32,364 bases of DNA from Oscillospiraceae bacterium (GCA_015064195.1 SVSO01000007.1:1-32364); one strand, 5' to 3'; positions 1 to 7,668 are shown, counted from the first letter of the stretch. Made by a program: numbers and translations. Notes: generated by a model from the letters alone, not told the origin.

Positions 1-285
1 AATGGTATGGCGTGTGCCAAGCTTGCGTGCCACGATACAGCTCATGATGTTCAGTTCATCCGATGCGGCGGCGGCAATGAGCAGGTCAGCCTTATCCGCT
101 CCCGCCTCCCGCTGGACCGCGTTGCTGGCACCGTTGCCCACGATGCCCATGACATCGTATTCGTTGACCACATTCTCGATGATCTCCGGATCGGTGTCCA
201 CGACCACCACATCGTGGCCTTCTTTTGATATATATGCTGTCAGCAGGTCGCCAACCTTGCCGCAGCCAACAATAATTATTTTCAT
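1..285 (-). CDS. trkA: TrkA-type potassium uptake regulator, N-terminal part (runs off the left edge)
   Basis: The gene starts at an ATG at 285 on the minus strand behind a GGAG site and is cut by the window edge, leaving 95 codons. The visible part is an RCK/TrkA-N Rossmann domain: a beta strand and glycine loop GCGKVG at residues 8-13, an acidic residue ending strand 2 (VVVVDTD), a GNGAS segment and DELNIMSCIVARKLGTRHT, all characteristic of TrkA-N. Family members are peripheral cytoplasmic proteins that bind NAD(H) or nucleotides and gate Trk/Ktr potassium channels. The membrane partner (TrkH/KtrB) would be expected nearby but lies outside the window. The gene is transcribed divergently from the GntR operon. 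It could be the small single-RCK KtrA type (about 220 residues) or the double-domain TrkA (about 450); the fragment cannot decide. Confidence 0.88.
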   Translation of the reverse strand, partial: MKIIIVGCGKVGDLLTAYISKEGHDVVVVDTDPEIIENVVNEYDVMGIVGNGASNAVQREAGADKADLLIAAAASDELNIMSCIVARKLGTRHTI

Positions 286-318
286 TATCCAACTCCGATT
301 CTTTGCTTGTATACCTAT

Positions 319-347
319 ATTGTAATACAAGACAGGCAAAATTTCAA
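319..347 (-). promoter_or_regulatory. Sigma-A promoter for the trkA-like gene
   Basis: On the minus strand there is a -35 TTGAAA (347-342), a 17-bp spacer and a -10 TACAAT (324-319). It lies about 35 bases upstream of the ATG at 285. Confidence 0.7.
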
Positions 348-387
348 GGGGTAAACCATATTTTGCAGAAAAAATTTGCAAAAAGGC

Positions 388-416
388 TTGACAAATGACG
401 GCAGACGTGCTATAAT
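388..416 (+). promoter_or_regulatory. Consensus sigma-A promoter of the GntR/ABC operon
   Basis: TTGACA (388-393), a 17-bp spacer and TATAAT (411-416) form an exact consensus promoter. Such a strong promoter fits an operon held down by its own first-gene repressor. Confidence 0.88.
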
Positions 417-421
417 CTAAC

Positions 422-451
422 TGTACTACTCGATATAGAACAGTTAATACA
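422..451 (+). promoter_or_regulatory. Possible GntR operator (imperfect dyad)
   Basis: TGTACTA (422-428) and TAATACA (445-451) are inverted half-sites matching at 6 of 7 positions. They lie just downstream of the -10, around the transcription start. YtrA-type GntR proteins are known to repress their own operon through widely spaced TGTA...TACA dyads, so this is a plausible autoregulatory site. The spacing is longer than I would expect, so the call is tentative. Confidence 0.35.
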
Positions 452-469
452 CTATAAGGAGGCAGCAGT

Positions 470-847
470 ATGGGTGTCATCACCGTAGACACACGCGACC
501 GCAAGCCGATCTACGAGCAGCTCACCGATAATATCCGCGGACTGGTGCTGCGGGGCGTCATGAAGCCCCACGAACAGCTTCCCAGCGTCCGTGCGCTGGC
601 CGTGGAGCTTGCGATCAATCCCAACACCATTCAGAAGGCGTACACCGAGCTGGAACGCCGCGGCATCACCTATTCCATTCCCGGCAGAGGCAGCTTTATC
701 TCCGACAATCTGAATGCCCTCTCCCATGCGGAGCAGGAGAAAGCCGGCGATGCGCTGAGATCCGCCCTCACCGCCGCTCACGATGCAGGCATCCCGAGGG
801 AAGAAGCCCTCGCCATGCTGGAGCGGATCTATGGAGGTGCGAAATGA
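470..847 (+). CDS. GntR-family transcriptional regulator, YtrA subfamily
   Basis: This 125-residue protein has an N-terminal winged helix-turn-helix (about residues 10-75): PIYEQLTDNIRGLV, then LPSVRALAVELAINPNTIQKAY, then LERRGITYSIPGRGSFISD, the hallmark of GntR. Only a short helical tail of about 50 residues follows, as in the YtrA subfamily, which lacks the large ligand-binding domain of other GntR proteins. YtrA-type regulators sit first in operons of ABC-2 transporters and repress them, often responding to cell-envelope stress; that matches the ATPase and permease downstream. A good AAGGAGG site (456-462) supports the ATG at 470. The stop overlaps the next start (ATGA), so translation is probably coupled. 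Confidence 0.93.
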   Translation: MGVITVDTRDRKPIYEQLTDNIRGLVLRGVMKPHEQLPSVRALAVELAINPNTIQKAYTELERRGITYSIPGRGSFISDNLNALSHAEQEKAGDALRSALTAAHDAGIPREEALAMLERIYGGAK

Positions 848-1188
848 AAAAATCCGCAGTATTCCTCGCCCTTCTGATGCTCGTCCTGCTCATTACCGGC
901 TGCATGGGCAAAACGCAGATCCTCGGCGGATGGCTGACAAGCGAACGCTTCAATCTCGCCGATCTCACCGTTACTGCGCTTTTCTTCCGTGATGACGGAA
1001 GCGGCATCGCCGTCGGTGAAGAAGGGCACCGCAGCTTCATGTACGATATGACAAGCGATACGCTCACCTTTCAGTTTGAAGACAACAGCTATGGCATCGG
1101 ATATCGCATCTTTGCAGACAAGCTTACCATCGGGAAGGGCGGCAACAGCGTTGCATTTTCAAGAACTCCCTACAGTTACGGAGGTTAA
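844..1188 (+). CDS. Small lipoprotein of unknown function in the ABC operon
   Basis: This 114-residue protein begins with a lipoprotein signal peptide: MKK, a hydrophobic stretch, then the lipobox LITGC with the lipidated Cys at residue 20. The mature part (about 94 residues) has alternating beta-strand patterns (LTVTALFFRDDGSG, DTLTFQFED, DKLTIGKGG) and resembles small beta-barrel or lipocalin-like domains such as DUF5640; that resemblance is by eye only. It starts within the stop of the GntR gene (4-nt overlap) and ends 2 bases before the ATPase, so it is part of the operon. A lipoprotein between a YtrA-type regulator and its ABC ATPase is not the usual arrangement. It may be an outer-face partner of the permease or an envelope sensor; its function is unknown. 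Confidence 0.85.
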   Translation: MKKSAVFLALLMLVLLITGCMGKTQILGGWLTSERFNLADLTVTALFFRDDGSGIAVGEEGHRSFMYDMTSDTLTFQFEDNSYGIGYRIFADKLTIGKGGNSVAFSRTPYSYGG

Positions 1189-1190
1189 TC

Positions 1191-2090
1191 ATGATCAAAA
1201 TCGATAACATTACCATGCATTACGGCAGCATCCGCTCTCTGCACAATGTGACCGCCACGGTGCATGACGGCTCCATCTTCGGACTCATCGGCTCCAACGG
1301 CTCGGGTAAATCCACGCTGCTGCGCATTCTTTCCGGCATCATAAAGCCCGATACCGGCACCGTCACCTGCGATGACCGTCCCGTGTGGGAAAATCCCGCC
1401 GTCAAGCAGGAGATCCTCTATCTCTCCGACGAGCAGTTTTTCCTCCCTCACAGCACCATAAACGACATGGCGCGGCTGTATCAGACCGTTTACCCGGATT
1501 TTTCCGAGGAGGTCTACAAAAAATTGCGGGACATCTTCACCCTCGACTGCGACCGGAAGATCAACACCTTCTCGAAAGGCATGAAAAAGCAGGCATCCGT
1601 CCTGCTAGCCATCTCCGCACGTCCTCGCTATCTCCTCTGCGACGAGACCTTTGACGGCCTCGATCCGGTGGTACGTCAGCTGGTCAAGCGCATTTTGGCG
1701 GAAGAATCGGCGGAGCGCGGGCTGACCACCATCATCGCGTCCCACAATCTCCGCGAGGTGGAGGATATCTGCGACACGGTGGGCCTGCTCCACAAGAGCG
1801 ACCTGCTGTTTGTCAGAGAGCTTGACGACATGAAATCGGAGCTTCACAAGGTGCAGGCCATCTTCGAGGGCGAATTTGATGCGTCCATCCTCGCGCCCAT
1901 GAAGATCATCGGCTACAGCCGCCGGGGAAGCCTTGTCTCCTTTGTGGCACGGGGCACGCTGGACGAGATCGATGCCGCCATGACCGAAAAAGCACCCACC
2001 TTCTACGAGACGGTACCGCTGACCCTCGAAGAAATTTTCATCAGCGAAATGGAGGATAGAGGCTATGACTTCTCAAAGCTCGATTATTAA
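1191..2090 (+). CDS. ABC transporter ATP-binding protein (ABC-2 exporter type)
   Basis: This 299-residue ATPase is complete. It has Walker A GSNGSGKST at 34-42, an ABC signature in the divergent form FSKGMKKQ at 127-134, Walker B YLLCDE at 147-152 with catalytic E152, and the switch His at 185 (ASHN). The KGMKKQ signature and the roughly 75-residue tail after the nucleotide-binding domain are typical of YtrB-like exporters rather than importers. GGAGG lies just before the ATG. It overlaps the permease gene by 26 bases and would form a transporter with it on the inner face of the membrane. The substrate is unknown; relatives are linked to cell-wall antibiotic or envelope stress. Confidence 0.93.
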   Translation: MIKIDNITMHYGSIRSLHNVTATVHDGSIFGLIGSNGSGKSTLLRILSGIIKPDTGTVTCDDRPVWENPAVKQEILYLSDEQFFLPHSTINDMARLYQTVYPDFSEEVYKKLRDIFTLDCDRKINTFSKGMKKQASVLLAISARPRYLLCDETFDGLDPVVRQLVKRILAEESAERGLTTIIASHNLREVEDICDTVGLLHKSDLLFVRELDDMKSELHKVQAIFEGEFDASILAPMKIIGYSRRGSLVSFVARGTLDEIDAAMTEKAPTFYETVPLTLEEIFISEMEDRGYDFSKLDY

Positions 2091-4281
2091 TAAGCGCGCC
2101 GGAACACTGCCCCTGCTGCGCTTTTCCCTGAAGCAGTTCTGGACCACCATTCTGCTGTTCGGCATCATTCTGTTCTTCCTTCTGCCCGTGCCGGTGCTCA
2201 TGATGGCCTCCGATGCGGACAATTACAACCTCGCATCGTCCATGGCCTATGATGTCACAGCCAGACGGCTTCGTCAGTTCACCTCATGGAGCGAAAACAT
2301 CCGGATGGCCATCGTCCCCATCGTTTCCATCCTCGGCGTGGTGGTATCCTGTGCCCGCTTCGGCTATCTCAAAAACAAAGTCTCCGTGGATTTCTACCAC
2401 AGTCTGCCCATCCGACGCGGCAAGCTTTATCTGACCCAGATCGCCGTCGGTGCGATGTCGCTGGCCATTCCCTTCACGCTGAATCTGCTCATCTCCATGC
2501 TGGTGGTGGCAGTCAACGGCTGTCTGACCGGGGAGATTTTCGTAAATCTTCTTATTTTGACGCTGGAGGTCATCGTCTACACCGCATTTTTCTCCGGACT
2601 TGCCACTCTTGTGGGCATGGTGAGCGGACTCAGTGCCGTGCATCTCATCCTCACCGCCGTCGCCATCTTCATCGTCCCCGTCATCTATCTGCTCTGCGTC
2701 GCATTCGTCAGCCTGTTCAGCGAGAATATGTGGTTAGACTGGTTCATCCGCGGCGATCTCATCATGAAGCTGACGCCGGTATTCCGCTTCCTCGGCGACA
2801 TCAACAACCCCATCAGCCTTGCGGGCGGCATTCTGCTGGTCATCTTCGCCGCGCTCATGTTCGGCGGCGCATATTTCGTCTATCTTCACCGCAAAAGCGA
2901 GCGCGCCGGAACGCCGGTGGTATTCGGCACGCTGGGTGAGGTCATCAAGTATCTGATGGTATTCATCGGAACGCTGGGCGGCGGACTGCTGTTCTATCTC
3001 ATCATGGAGAGCCGGTTCTGGATGATCTTCGGCATGATCTGCGGCACGGTGCTGGTGTTCATGCTGACCAACACCATCCTGCAGAAGACCGCAAAAGCCA
3101 TGCTTCGCGGCTGGAAGACCCTCCTCGCCTACAGCCTTGTCATCGCCATCGCTTTCGTCGGCCTGTCCGTCAACCTGTTCGGCGTGAACACCGACGTTCC
3201 CTCCCCCGCGCTGACTGCCAAGGTGGAGCTGAATCTCCCCGATGCCATCGAGGGCATGGAATTCCGCAGTGATGAGGCCATCGAAGCCATCTATAACATT
3301 TACAAAAAGGGCGATTTCGAGTACAAAAATCTGCCAAGCCCCATCTGGAACTACGAATCCGTCGCCTTGCGGGTGGTATTTTACCCCAAGATCGGCCTTC
3401 CCGTGGCGAAATCCGTCCGCATCTACAACAAATCCGAGCTTATGGAGGAATTCCGCACACTCCTTGACTGCGAGGAATTTGAGGAGCAGTATCTGGCGGC
3501 CATCGATCGGGTCACAAAGGAGAGCGGTCAGCTGTTCCGAAGCACCAATGAGTATTATTTTGACACCGCGCGCGGCAAGGTCTACCGATTCTACAACGGC
3601 GATTATTACTCCAAATTTGACAGACTCTCCCTCGATTCTCCCGCCGCAAAAGCTGTCGGTCTTGATACGCTCCGGGAGGAAAGCGCCGATGTGAGCTTCG
3701 ATTTCTTCCAGCAGCAGGTCTTCTCCGGGGTCAGCATCTACACGGACCGCTCCTTGCGGGACGTGAATCTGGCGATCTTTAACAGCATGGAGAAAACCAT
3801 CAGCAGCCGGATCGAAAACAATCTCGCCTTTTACACGCCCGATGAGCTGATCGATGCCATGGCGGCCTGCGTCAAGTATGTCACGGTATACAAGCTCATC
3901 AGCACCGACGGTGAAGCGGAAGCGGCACTGACGGTCATGGACGGCGGAGAGGTTGTCGTCACCGATGATGTCACCGTTGCGGAGCGAAATCTGCTCTCCG
4001 CTGTCATCCGCGACAAAAAGCAGATCAAAGAGATTCTGGCGGCTTCCATCAGTCCCCACGGCCACAGCTACGCCGCGCCCTTCACCTTCGCCGATACCCA
4101 GTATTTCGCGAAGATCGAATGGAATATCTCCGAGATCTACAATTTCGACTACAGCGATCCCGCAAAGCTCTCGCCGGAGGTGCTGGCAAATGTCGTCGTC
4201 GATAATAGCTACGACGATTCGCTGAATCAGTCCTTCTTCGCCGGAAAAGTCCCCGCCTGCGTCATCGGCGCGTTCAATTGA
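2065..4281 (+). CDS. ABC-2 type permease with large extracytoplasmic C-terminal domain
   Basis: This 738-residue protein has about nine membrane segments in its first 375 residues, by eye near 27-47, 81-98, 122-150, 161-185, 188-215, 251-273, 295-314, 318-337 and 353-372. A soluble domain of about 360 residues follows. The cytoplasmic loop DFYHSLPIRRGKLY (109-122) is a recognisable motif of large Firmicutes ABC-2 permeases that work with YtrB-like ATPases. The C-terminal domain has repeated alpha/beta segments rich in acidic residues and no motif I recognise; DUF6449-type domains occupy this place in relatives. The start lies 26 bases inside the ATPase gene behind GGAGG. It ends 4 bases before a strong terminator, closing the operon. 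Confidence 0.9.
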   Translation: MTSQSSIINKRAGTLPLLRFSLKQFWTTILLFGIILFFLLPVPVLMMASDADNYNLASSMAYDVTARRLRQFTSWSENIRMAIVPIVSILGVVVSCARFGYLKNKVSVDFYHSLPIRRGKLYLTQIAVGAMSLAIPFTLNLLISMLVVAVNGCLTGEIFVNLLILTLEVIVYTAFFSGLATLVGMVSGLSAVHLILTAVAIFIVPVIYLLCVAFVSLFSENMWLDWFIRGDLIMKLTPVFRFLGDINNPISLAGGILLVIFAALMFGGAYFVYLHRKSERAGTPVVFGTLGEVIKYLMVFIGTLGGGLLFYLIMESRFWMIFGMICGTVLVFMLTNTILQKTAKAMLRGWKTLLAYSLVIAIAFVGLSVNLFGVNTDVPSPALTAKVELNLPDAIEGMEFRSDEAIEAIYNIYKKGDFEYKNLPSPIWNYESVALRVVFYPKIGLPVAKSVRIYNKSELMEEFRTLLDCEEFEEQYLAAIDRVTKESGQLFRSTNEYYFDTARGKVYRFYNGDYYSKFDRLSLDSPAAKAVGLDTLREESADVSFDFFQQQVFSGVSIYTDRSLRDVNLAIFNSMEKTISSRIENNLAFYTPDELIDAMAACVKYVTVYKLISTDGEAEAALTVMDGGEVVVTDDVTVAERNLLSAVIRDKKQIKEILAASISPHGHSYAAPFTFADTQYFAKIEWNISEIYNFDYSDPAKLSPEVLANVVVDNSYDDSLNQSFFAGKVPACVIGAFN

Positions 4282-4284
4282 TGT

Positions 4285-4323
4285 AAATTCCCCGCAGTTT
4301 TTCATAACTGCGGGGAATTTTTC
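4285..4323 (+). terminator. Intrinsic terminator of the GntR/ABC operon
   Basis: A perfect 15-bp stem (4285-4299 with 4306-4320, core CCCCGCAGTT/AACTGCGGGG) has a 6-base loop and a T-rich tail. The arms end in AAATT/AATTT, so it could also work on the other strand. A near copy lies at 5934-5965. Confidence 0.9.
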
Positions 4324-4353
4324 TCAATATTAATAATATTTGTATAATTCATG

Positions 4354-4382
4354 TTGACAAATTATGCAGAATGTGATATTAT
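4354..4382 (+). promoter_or_regulatory. Promoter of the first solute-binding lipoprotein gene
   Basis: TTGACA (4354-4359), a 17-bp spacer and TATTAT (4377-4382) with an upstream TG (extended -10). The sequence is homologous along its length to the promoter at 5998-6026. Confidence 0.85.
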
Positions 4383-4429
4383 AGTATTGTACAGTAATCG
4401 TTTCCACGGCAATTTGTACAGACAATACT
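4383..4429 (+). repeat. Inverted and direct repeats in the leader of the first binding-protein gene
   Basis: AGTATTGT (4383-4390) and its exact reverse complement ACAATACT (4422-4429) flank the 5' leader. Inside them TTGTACAG occurs twice as a direct repeat (4387-4394 and 4414-4421). A third TTGTACAG lies upstream of the second binding-protein promoter (5984-5991). This may be a regulator site or a leader RNA fold; nothing in the sequence decides which. Confidence 0.5.
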
Positions 4430-4448
4430 CAGAATAAGGAGAATCTTT

Positions 4449-5927
4449 ATGAAACGCACGGCGAATCTTACTACAACACTGTTACTGCTGACTGCTCTGC
4501 TGGCATCCTGCGGCGGCACCTCTACTACCACTGATACTACTGATACCACCGCATCCGCCGGAGGCGATACCACCGCAGCAGAAGCGGAGTACGTCTATCC
4601 CTATCCCACCACCGGCTACGGCGGCGAGGAATTCGTTATCCTCAACATGGACGATATGTGGAATATGCACAGCGTCATGAGCCGTGAAGAATCCACCGGC
4701 GAAGCACTGGACGATGCCATCTATGACCGCAACCGCCTGATCGAGGAAAAGTTCGACATCACGCTGAAGGAAGAAATTCTCACCGAAACATGGGAATTTC
4801 TCACCGTTCCGGGAGCAATCCGCACCTCTGTCATGTCAGGCGACGATGCTTACGACGTCTGCTATGTTCCGCTGGCAGGCTCTTCCGGCCTTATCGCAGA
4901 CGGCTGCTTCTACGATCTTTTGGAAATTGACACCATCCAGCTCGACAAGCCCTGGTGGTACAAGAGCTTCAACGATGCCATCACCATCGGCGGCAAGCTT
5001 TACGGCGCGGCAGGCGGCTCCAATCTGCTGATCCACGACGGCACCCGCATTATGGCATTCAATTATGATCTGATGGATTCCCTCAAGCTGGAAAAGCCCT
5101 ACGATCTCGTCCGCGAAGGCAAATGGACACTGGATGCGCTGAACAGCTACCTCACCGCAGCGGCATCTCTCAACGGCGATGCTTCCTACGCATGGAATCA
5201 GGAAGGCAAGTGCACCTACGGCTACAGCCACAATCAGGAAAATCTCATCAGCTTCATCTTCGGCTGCGGCGAGATCTTCTTCACCAAGGATGGCGGCGAC
5301 CTCGTCTTTAAGGGTGCAAACGAACGCTTCTACAATGTCTTCGACAAGCTTTCCACTGTCATCACCACCGCAGACGGCAAGGTTCTCCGCGGCGAGGCTG
5401 ACGATGATATGGACCCTGTAATCGGCGGTTACATCTACGCATTCAAGACCGGACGCTCCCTGTTCGGCATGGCAGAGGTCAACAAGTTCCAGGTATTCCG
5501 CGACCTCACCTTCGACTACGGCGTTGTTCCTTATCCCAAATACGATGAGAAGCAGGATCGCTACTACTCCAACACATGGGAAGGCGCAACCTCGGCCTTC
5601 ATCCCCGTCACCAATCTGGAATACGAAAAGGCCGCTCACATCCTCGACGCGATGGCTTACGAAGGCGAAAAGAGCGTAATCCCCACCTTCCGCCACATCT
5701 CTGTTGAACAGAAAGGCCTCAGAAATGACGACTCCATCGAAATGCTGGGCATCGTTACCGATTCGCTGGTACCGCTGTATCACAACATCTTCAATGTGGG
5801 AACCACCATGCTGAACGATCTCAACCTTGCAGTATGGGATCGCACCGGCGCATTCGCATCCGTTGTGGCGGCAAATGAGTCCACTATCAACACAGAGCTT
5901 GAAAAGATCATGGAAAACTGGCAGTAA
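4449..5927 (+). CDS. Extracellular solute-binding lipoprotein, family 1-like (copy 1)
   Basis: This 492-residue protein has a lipoprotein signal (lipobox LLASC, Cys21) and a Thr/Ser/Gly-rich linker, followed by a two-lobed binding-protein fold of the family 1 (carbohydrate) type. Features shared with the next gene include the IYDRNRLIEEKFDITL segment, SGDDAYD, GGKLYGAAGG, GKWTLDALN and PKYDEKQ. Such proteins are anchored outside the membrane and deliver sugars or oligosaccharides to CUT1-type ABC importers. No permease gene is adjacent: the gene has its own promoter and terminator and is monocistronic. AAGGAGA lies 6 bases before the ATG. It is clearly a paralog of the 6093 and 16613 genes. 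The ligand cannot be told from sequence; the closest named relatives would be SusD-unrelated LplA/YtcQ-like sugar binders. Confidence 0.9.
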   Translation: MKRTANLTTTLLLLTALLASCGGTSTTTDTTDTTASAGGDTTAAEAEYVYPYPTTGYGGEEFVILNMDDMWNMHSVMSREESTGEALDDAIYDRNRLIEEKFDITLKEEILTETWEFLTVPGAIRTSVMSGDDAYDVCYVPLAGSSGLIADGCFYDLLEIDTIQLDKPWWYKSFNDAITIGGKLYGAAGGSNLLIHDGTRIMAFNYDLMDSLKLEKPYDLVREGKWTLDALNSYLTAAASLNGDASYAWNQEGKCTYGYSHNQENLISFIFGCGEIFFTKDGGDLVFKGANERFYNVFDKLSTVITTADGKVLRGEADDDMDPVIGGYIYAFKTGRSLFGMAEVNKFQVFRDLTFDYGVVPYPKYDEKQDRYYSNTWEGATSAFIPVTNLEYEKAAHILDAMAYEGEKSVIPTFRHISVEQKGLRNDDSIEMLGIVTDSLVPLYHNIFNVGTTMLNDLNLAVWDRTGAFASVVAANESTINTELEKIMENWQ

Positions 5928-5933
5928 TGCTAT

Positions 5934-5965
5934 TCCCCGCAGTCTTCGGACTGCGGGGATTTTTT
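5934..5965 (+). terminator. Intrinsic terminator with UUCG tetraloop
   Basis: An 11-bp stem (5934-5944 with 5949-5959) is capped by TTCG and followed by six Ts. Stem core CCCCGCAGTC matches that of the terminator at 4285-4323, part of the duplicated intergenic unit. Confidence 0.92.
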
Positions 5966-5997
5966 CTGAAATATTAATAAAAATTGTACAGACCGTG

Positions 5998-6026
5998 TTG
6001 ACAAACTATGCAGGCTGTGCTATAAT
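5998..6026 (+). promoter_or_regulatory. Promoter of the second solute-binding lipoprotein gene
   Basis: TTGACA (5998-6003), a 17-bp spacer and TATAAT (6021-6026) with TGc directly upstream form a consensus extended -10 promoter. Confidence 0.9.
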
Positions 6027-6045
6027 ATTAGTGTACCTTATCATT

Positions 6046-6071
6046 TCGTCACGGCATCCCGTGACGATTTT
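6046..6071 (+). promoter_or_regulatory. Terminator-like hairpin in the 5' leader (possible attenuator)
   Basis: A 9-bp stem TCGTCACGG/CCGTGACGA (6046-6054 with 6059-6067) with a CATC loop is followed by TTTTAC. It lies between the promoter and the ribosome binding site of the second binding-protein gene. The short T-run makes it a weak terminator, so it may act as an attenuator or only stabilise the 5' end. Confidence 0.5.
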
Positions 6072-6092
6072 ACACATTAAAGGAGAATTCTT

Positions 6093-7547
6093 ATGAAACG
6101 CACGGCGAAACTTACCACTACGCTGCTTCTGCTGGCCGGTCTGCTGGCATCCTGCGGCGGCACTGCATCCACCGGCGGCAATACGACTGCTTCCACCGGT
6201 GATACCACCACCGAAGCACCCGAAACCGGTCTTGCGGCATCCTTTACGCCCGAGCTGAAAACCTCTCTGGGTCTTGAGGACTATGTTGTCAATGTTTTCC
6301 TTCGCGATCCCTCCGATATGTGGTCGAATCCGGATATCTATATGGAATCCGAGACCGGCGATGTGCTGGATGATGCGGTCTACAAGCGCAATCTGTATCT
6401 GGAAGAGACTTACGGCTTCACCATTGAAGCAGGCTACAGCGCAGAGACCTCCGGCTCCGGCCTTGACACGCTGGTGCTCTCCGGCGATGAGACCTACGAT
6501 ATCGCATTCCCCAGCGCACGTATGGCCGCAACCTATGCGCAGAAGGGCGTTCTGCTGGATCTCTACAATCTCGACTACATAGACTTTGACAACAGTGTCT
6601 GGAACAAGATGTTCAATGACACGCTGACCTTCGGCGGCAAGCTCTTCTTCGCCACCGGCGATATCACGGTCAACTCCTATCAGTCCGTCCGCGGCTTTAT
6701 GTTCAACAAGGGGCTGGCTGACAAGTACAAGCTGGACGATCCCTACACACTGGTTGACAGCGGCAAATGGACGCTGGACAACTTCAATAAAATGTGTACC
6801 GCCGCCGCGGCTGACCTGAACGGCGACTCCAAGATGGACATCACCGACCAGTGGGGCATGGCTTGGCAGGACTGGATGAGCGGTCTGATCTTCTACTACG
6901 GCGCAGGCGAAATGATGGTTGACATGGACAAGAACCATCTGCCGGTTGTCAGCGTGGGCGACGAGCGCTCGCTGGAGGTATTCGAGGGCGTCAAGAAGAT
7001 GATGGCCGACACCGACACCTACTACCTCGGTACGGACGCTGAAATTCTGGAAGCGTTCCAGTCCGGACGCTCCCTGTTCTTCGCAGAGGCACTCATTCAC
7101 GCCGCATCCATGCGTACCTCCGACGTGGAGTTCGGCATTCTTCCCGTTCCGAAGTATGACGAAAAGCAGGAAAACTACGTGAACTTCGCCGATGGCTGGT
7201 GCATCAGCCCCGTCGTTGTTCCCAATTCCGTCAAGAGCGCCGAGCGTGCAGGCTTCATCATTGAAGCACTGGCAGAAGCATCCAGCCAGATCGTTAAGCC
7301 CGCATACTATGACATCTGCCTGGAGGGCAAATATATCCGCGACGAGGAATCCTCCAAGATGCTCGACCTGATCTTCGGCAACTTCGTGCTGGACAACGGT
7401 GACGTTTACCAGTGGAGCGGCCTGATGGAATCCATCCGCGCAGCATTCCGATCCCAGGCTTCCCTGACCACCATCGTGGCATCCGGCAAGACCGCACTGG
7501 AGAAGGAAATCGAAAAAACCATCGAAGCTTACGAGGACATTCAGTAA
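6093..7547 (+). CDS. Extracellular solute-binding lipoprotein, family 1-like (copy 2)
   Basis: This 484-residue lipoprotein has its lipobox Cys at residue 21; its first 24 residues are almost identical to copy 1, and it has the same kind of Thr/Gly linker. The body keeps the shared segments (VYKRNLYLEETYGFTI, SGDETYDI, GGKLFFATGD, GKWTLDNFN, PKYDEKQ) but is otherwise well diverged, so the ligand probably differs. DLNGDSKMDITDQWG near the middle is an EF-hand-like calcium loop often seen in carbohydrate-binding ABC proteins; copy 1 lacks it. AAGGAGA precedes the ATG. The gene stands alone between its own promoter and terminator, with no permease nearby. It should act outside the membrane with a transporter encoded elsewhere. 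Confidence 0.9.
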   Translation: MKRTAKLTTTLLLLAGLLASCGGTASTGGNTTASTGDTTTEAPETGLAASFTPELKTSLGLEDYVVNVFLRDPSDMWSNPDIYMESETGDVLDDAVYKRNLYLEETYGFTIEAGYSAETSGSGLDTLVLSGDETYDIAFPSARMAATYAQKGVLLDLYNLDYIDFDNSVWNKMFNDTLTFGGKLFFATGDITVNSYQSVRGFMFNKGLADKYKLDDPYTLVDSGKWTLDNFNKMCTAAAADLNGDSKMDITDQWGMAWQDWMSGLIFYYGAGEMMVDMDKNHLPVVSVGDERSLEVFEGVKKMMADTDTYYLGTDAEILEAFQSGRSLFFAEALIHAASMRTSDVEFGILPVPKYDEKQENYVNFADGWCISPVVVPNSVKSAERAGFIIEALAEASSQIVKPAYYDICLEGKYIRDEESSKMLDLIFGNFVLDNGDVYQWSGLMESIRAAFRSQASLTTIVASGKTALEKEIEKTIEAYEDIQ

Positions 7548-7554
7548 TCCCGGG

Positions 7555-7586
7555 CAGCAGGCATTCCGCGATGCCTGCTGCTTTCA
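7555..7586 (+). terminator. Probable terminator after the second binding-protein gene
   Basis: An 11-bp stem GCAGCAGGCAT/ATGCCTGCTGC (7555-7565 with 7572-7582) and 6-base loop are followed by TTTCATTGTTTG, an interrupted T tract. Confidence 0.75.
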
Positions 7587-7590
7587 TTGT

Positions 7591-7650
7591 TTGTTCATGG
7601 AATTTCATTTTTTGTTCACAAATGCATTTGTGAAATTTTAAGTTTGTTCA
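7591..7650 (+). repeat. TTTGTTCA triple repeat with a 20-bp perfect palindrome
   Basis: TTTGTTCA occurs at 7591-7598, 7611-7618 and 7643-7650. The middle copy merges into a perfect palindrome, TTCACAAATG followed by CATTTGTGAA (7615-7634). The cluster ends about 20 bases before the -10 upstream of ispD, where activator or repressor sites are expected. It has no T-run, so it is not a terminator. Confidence 0.6.
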
Positions 7651-7668
7651 CTCTTTTTCCGCCGGATG

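Noticed and set aside
2734..4305. A 523-codon open frame on the minus strand across the permease gene.
   Set aside because: No ribosome binding site, odd composition, and it lies opposite a well-supported gene; high third-position G/C opens the antisense frame.
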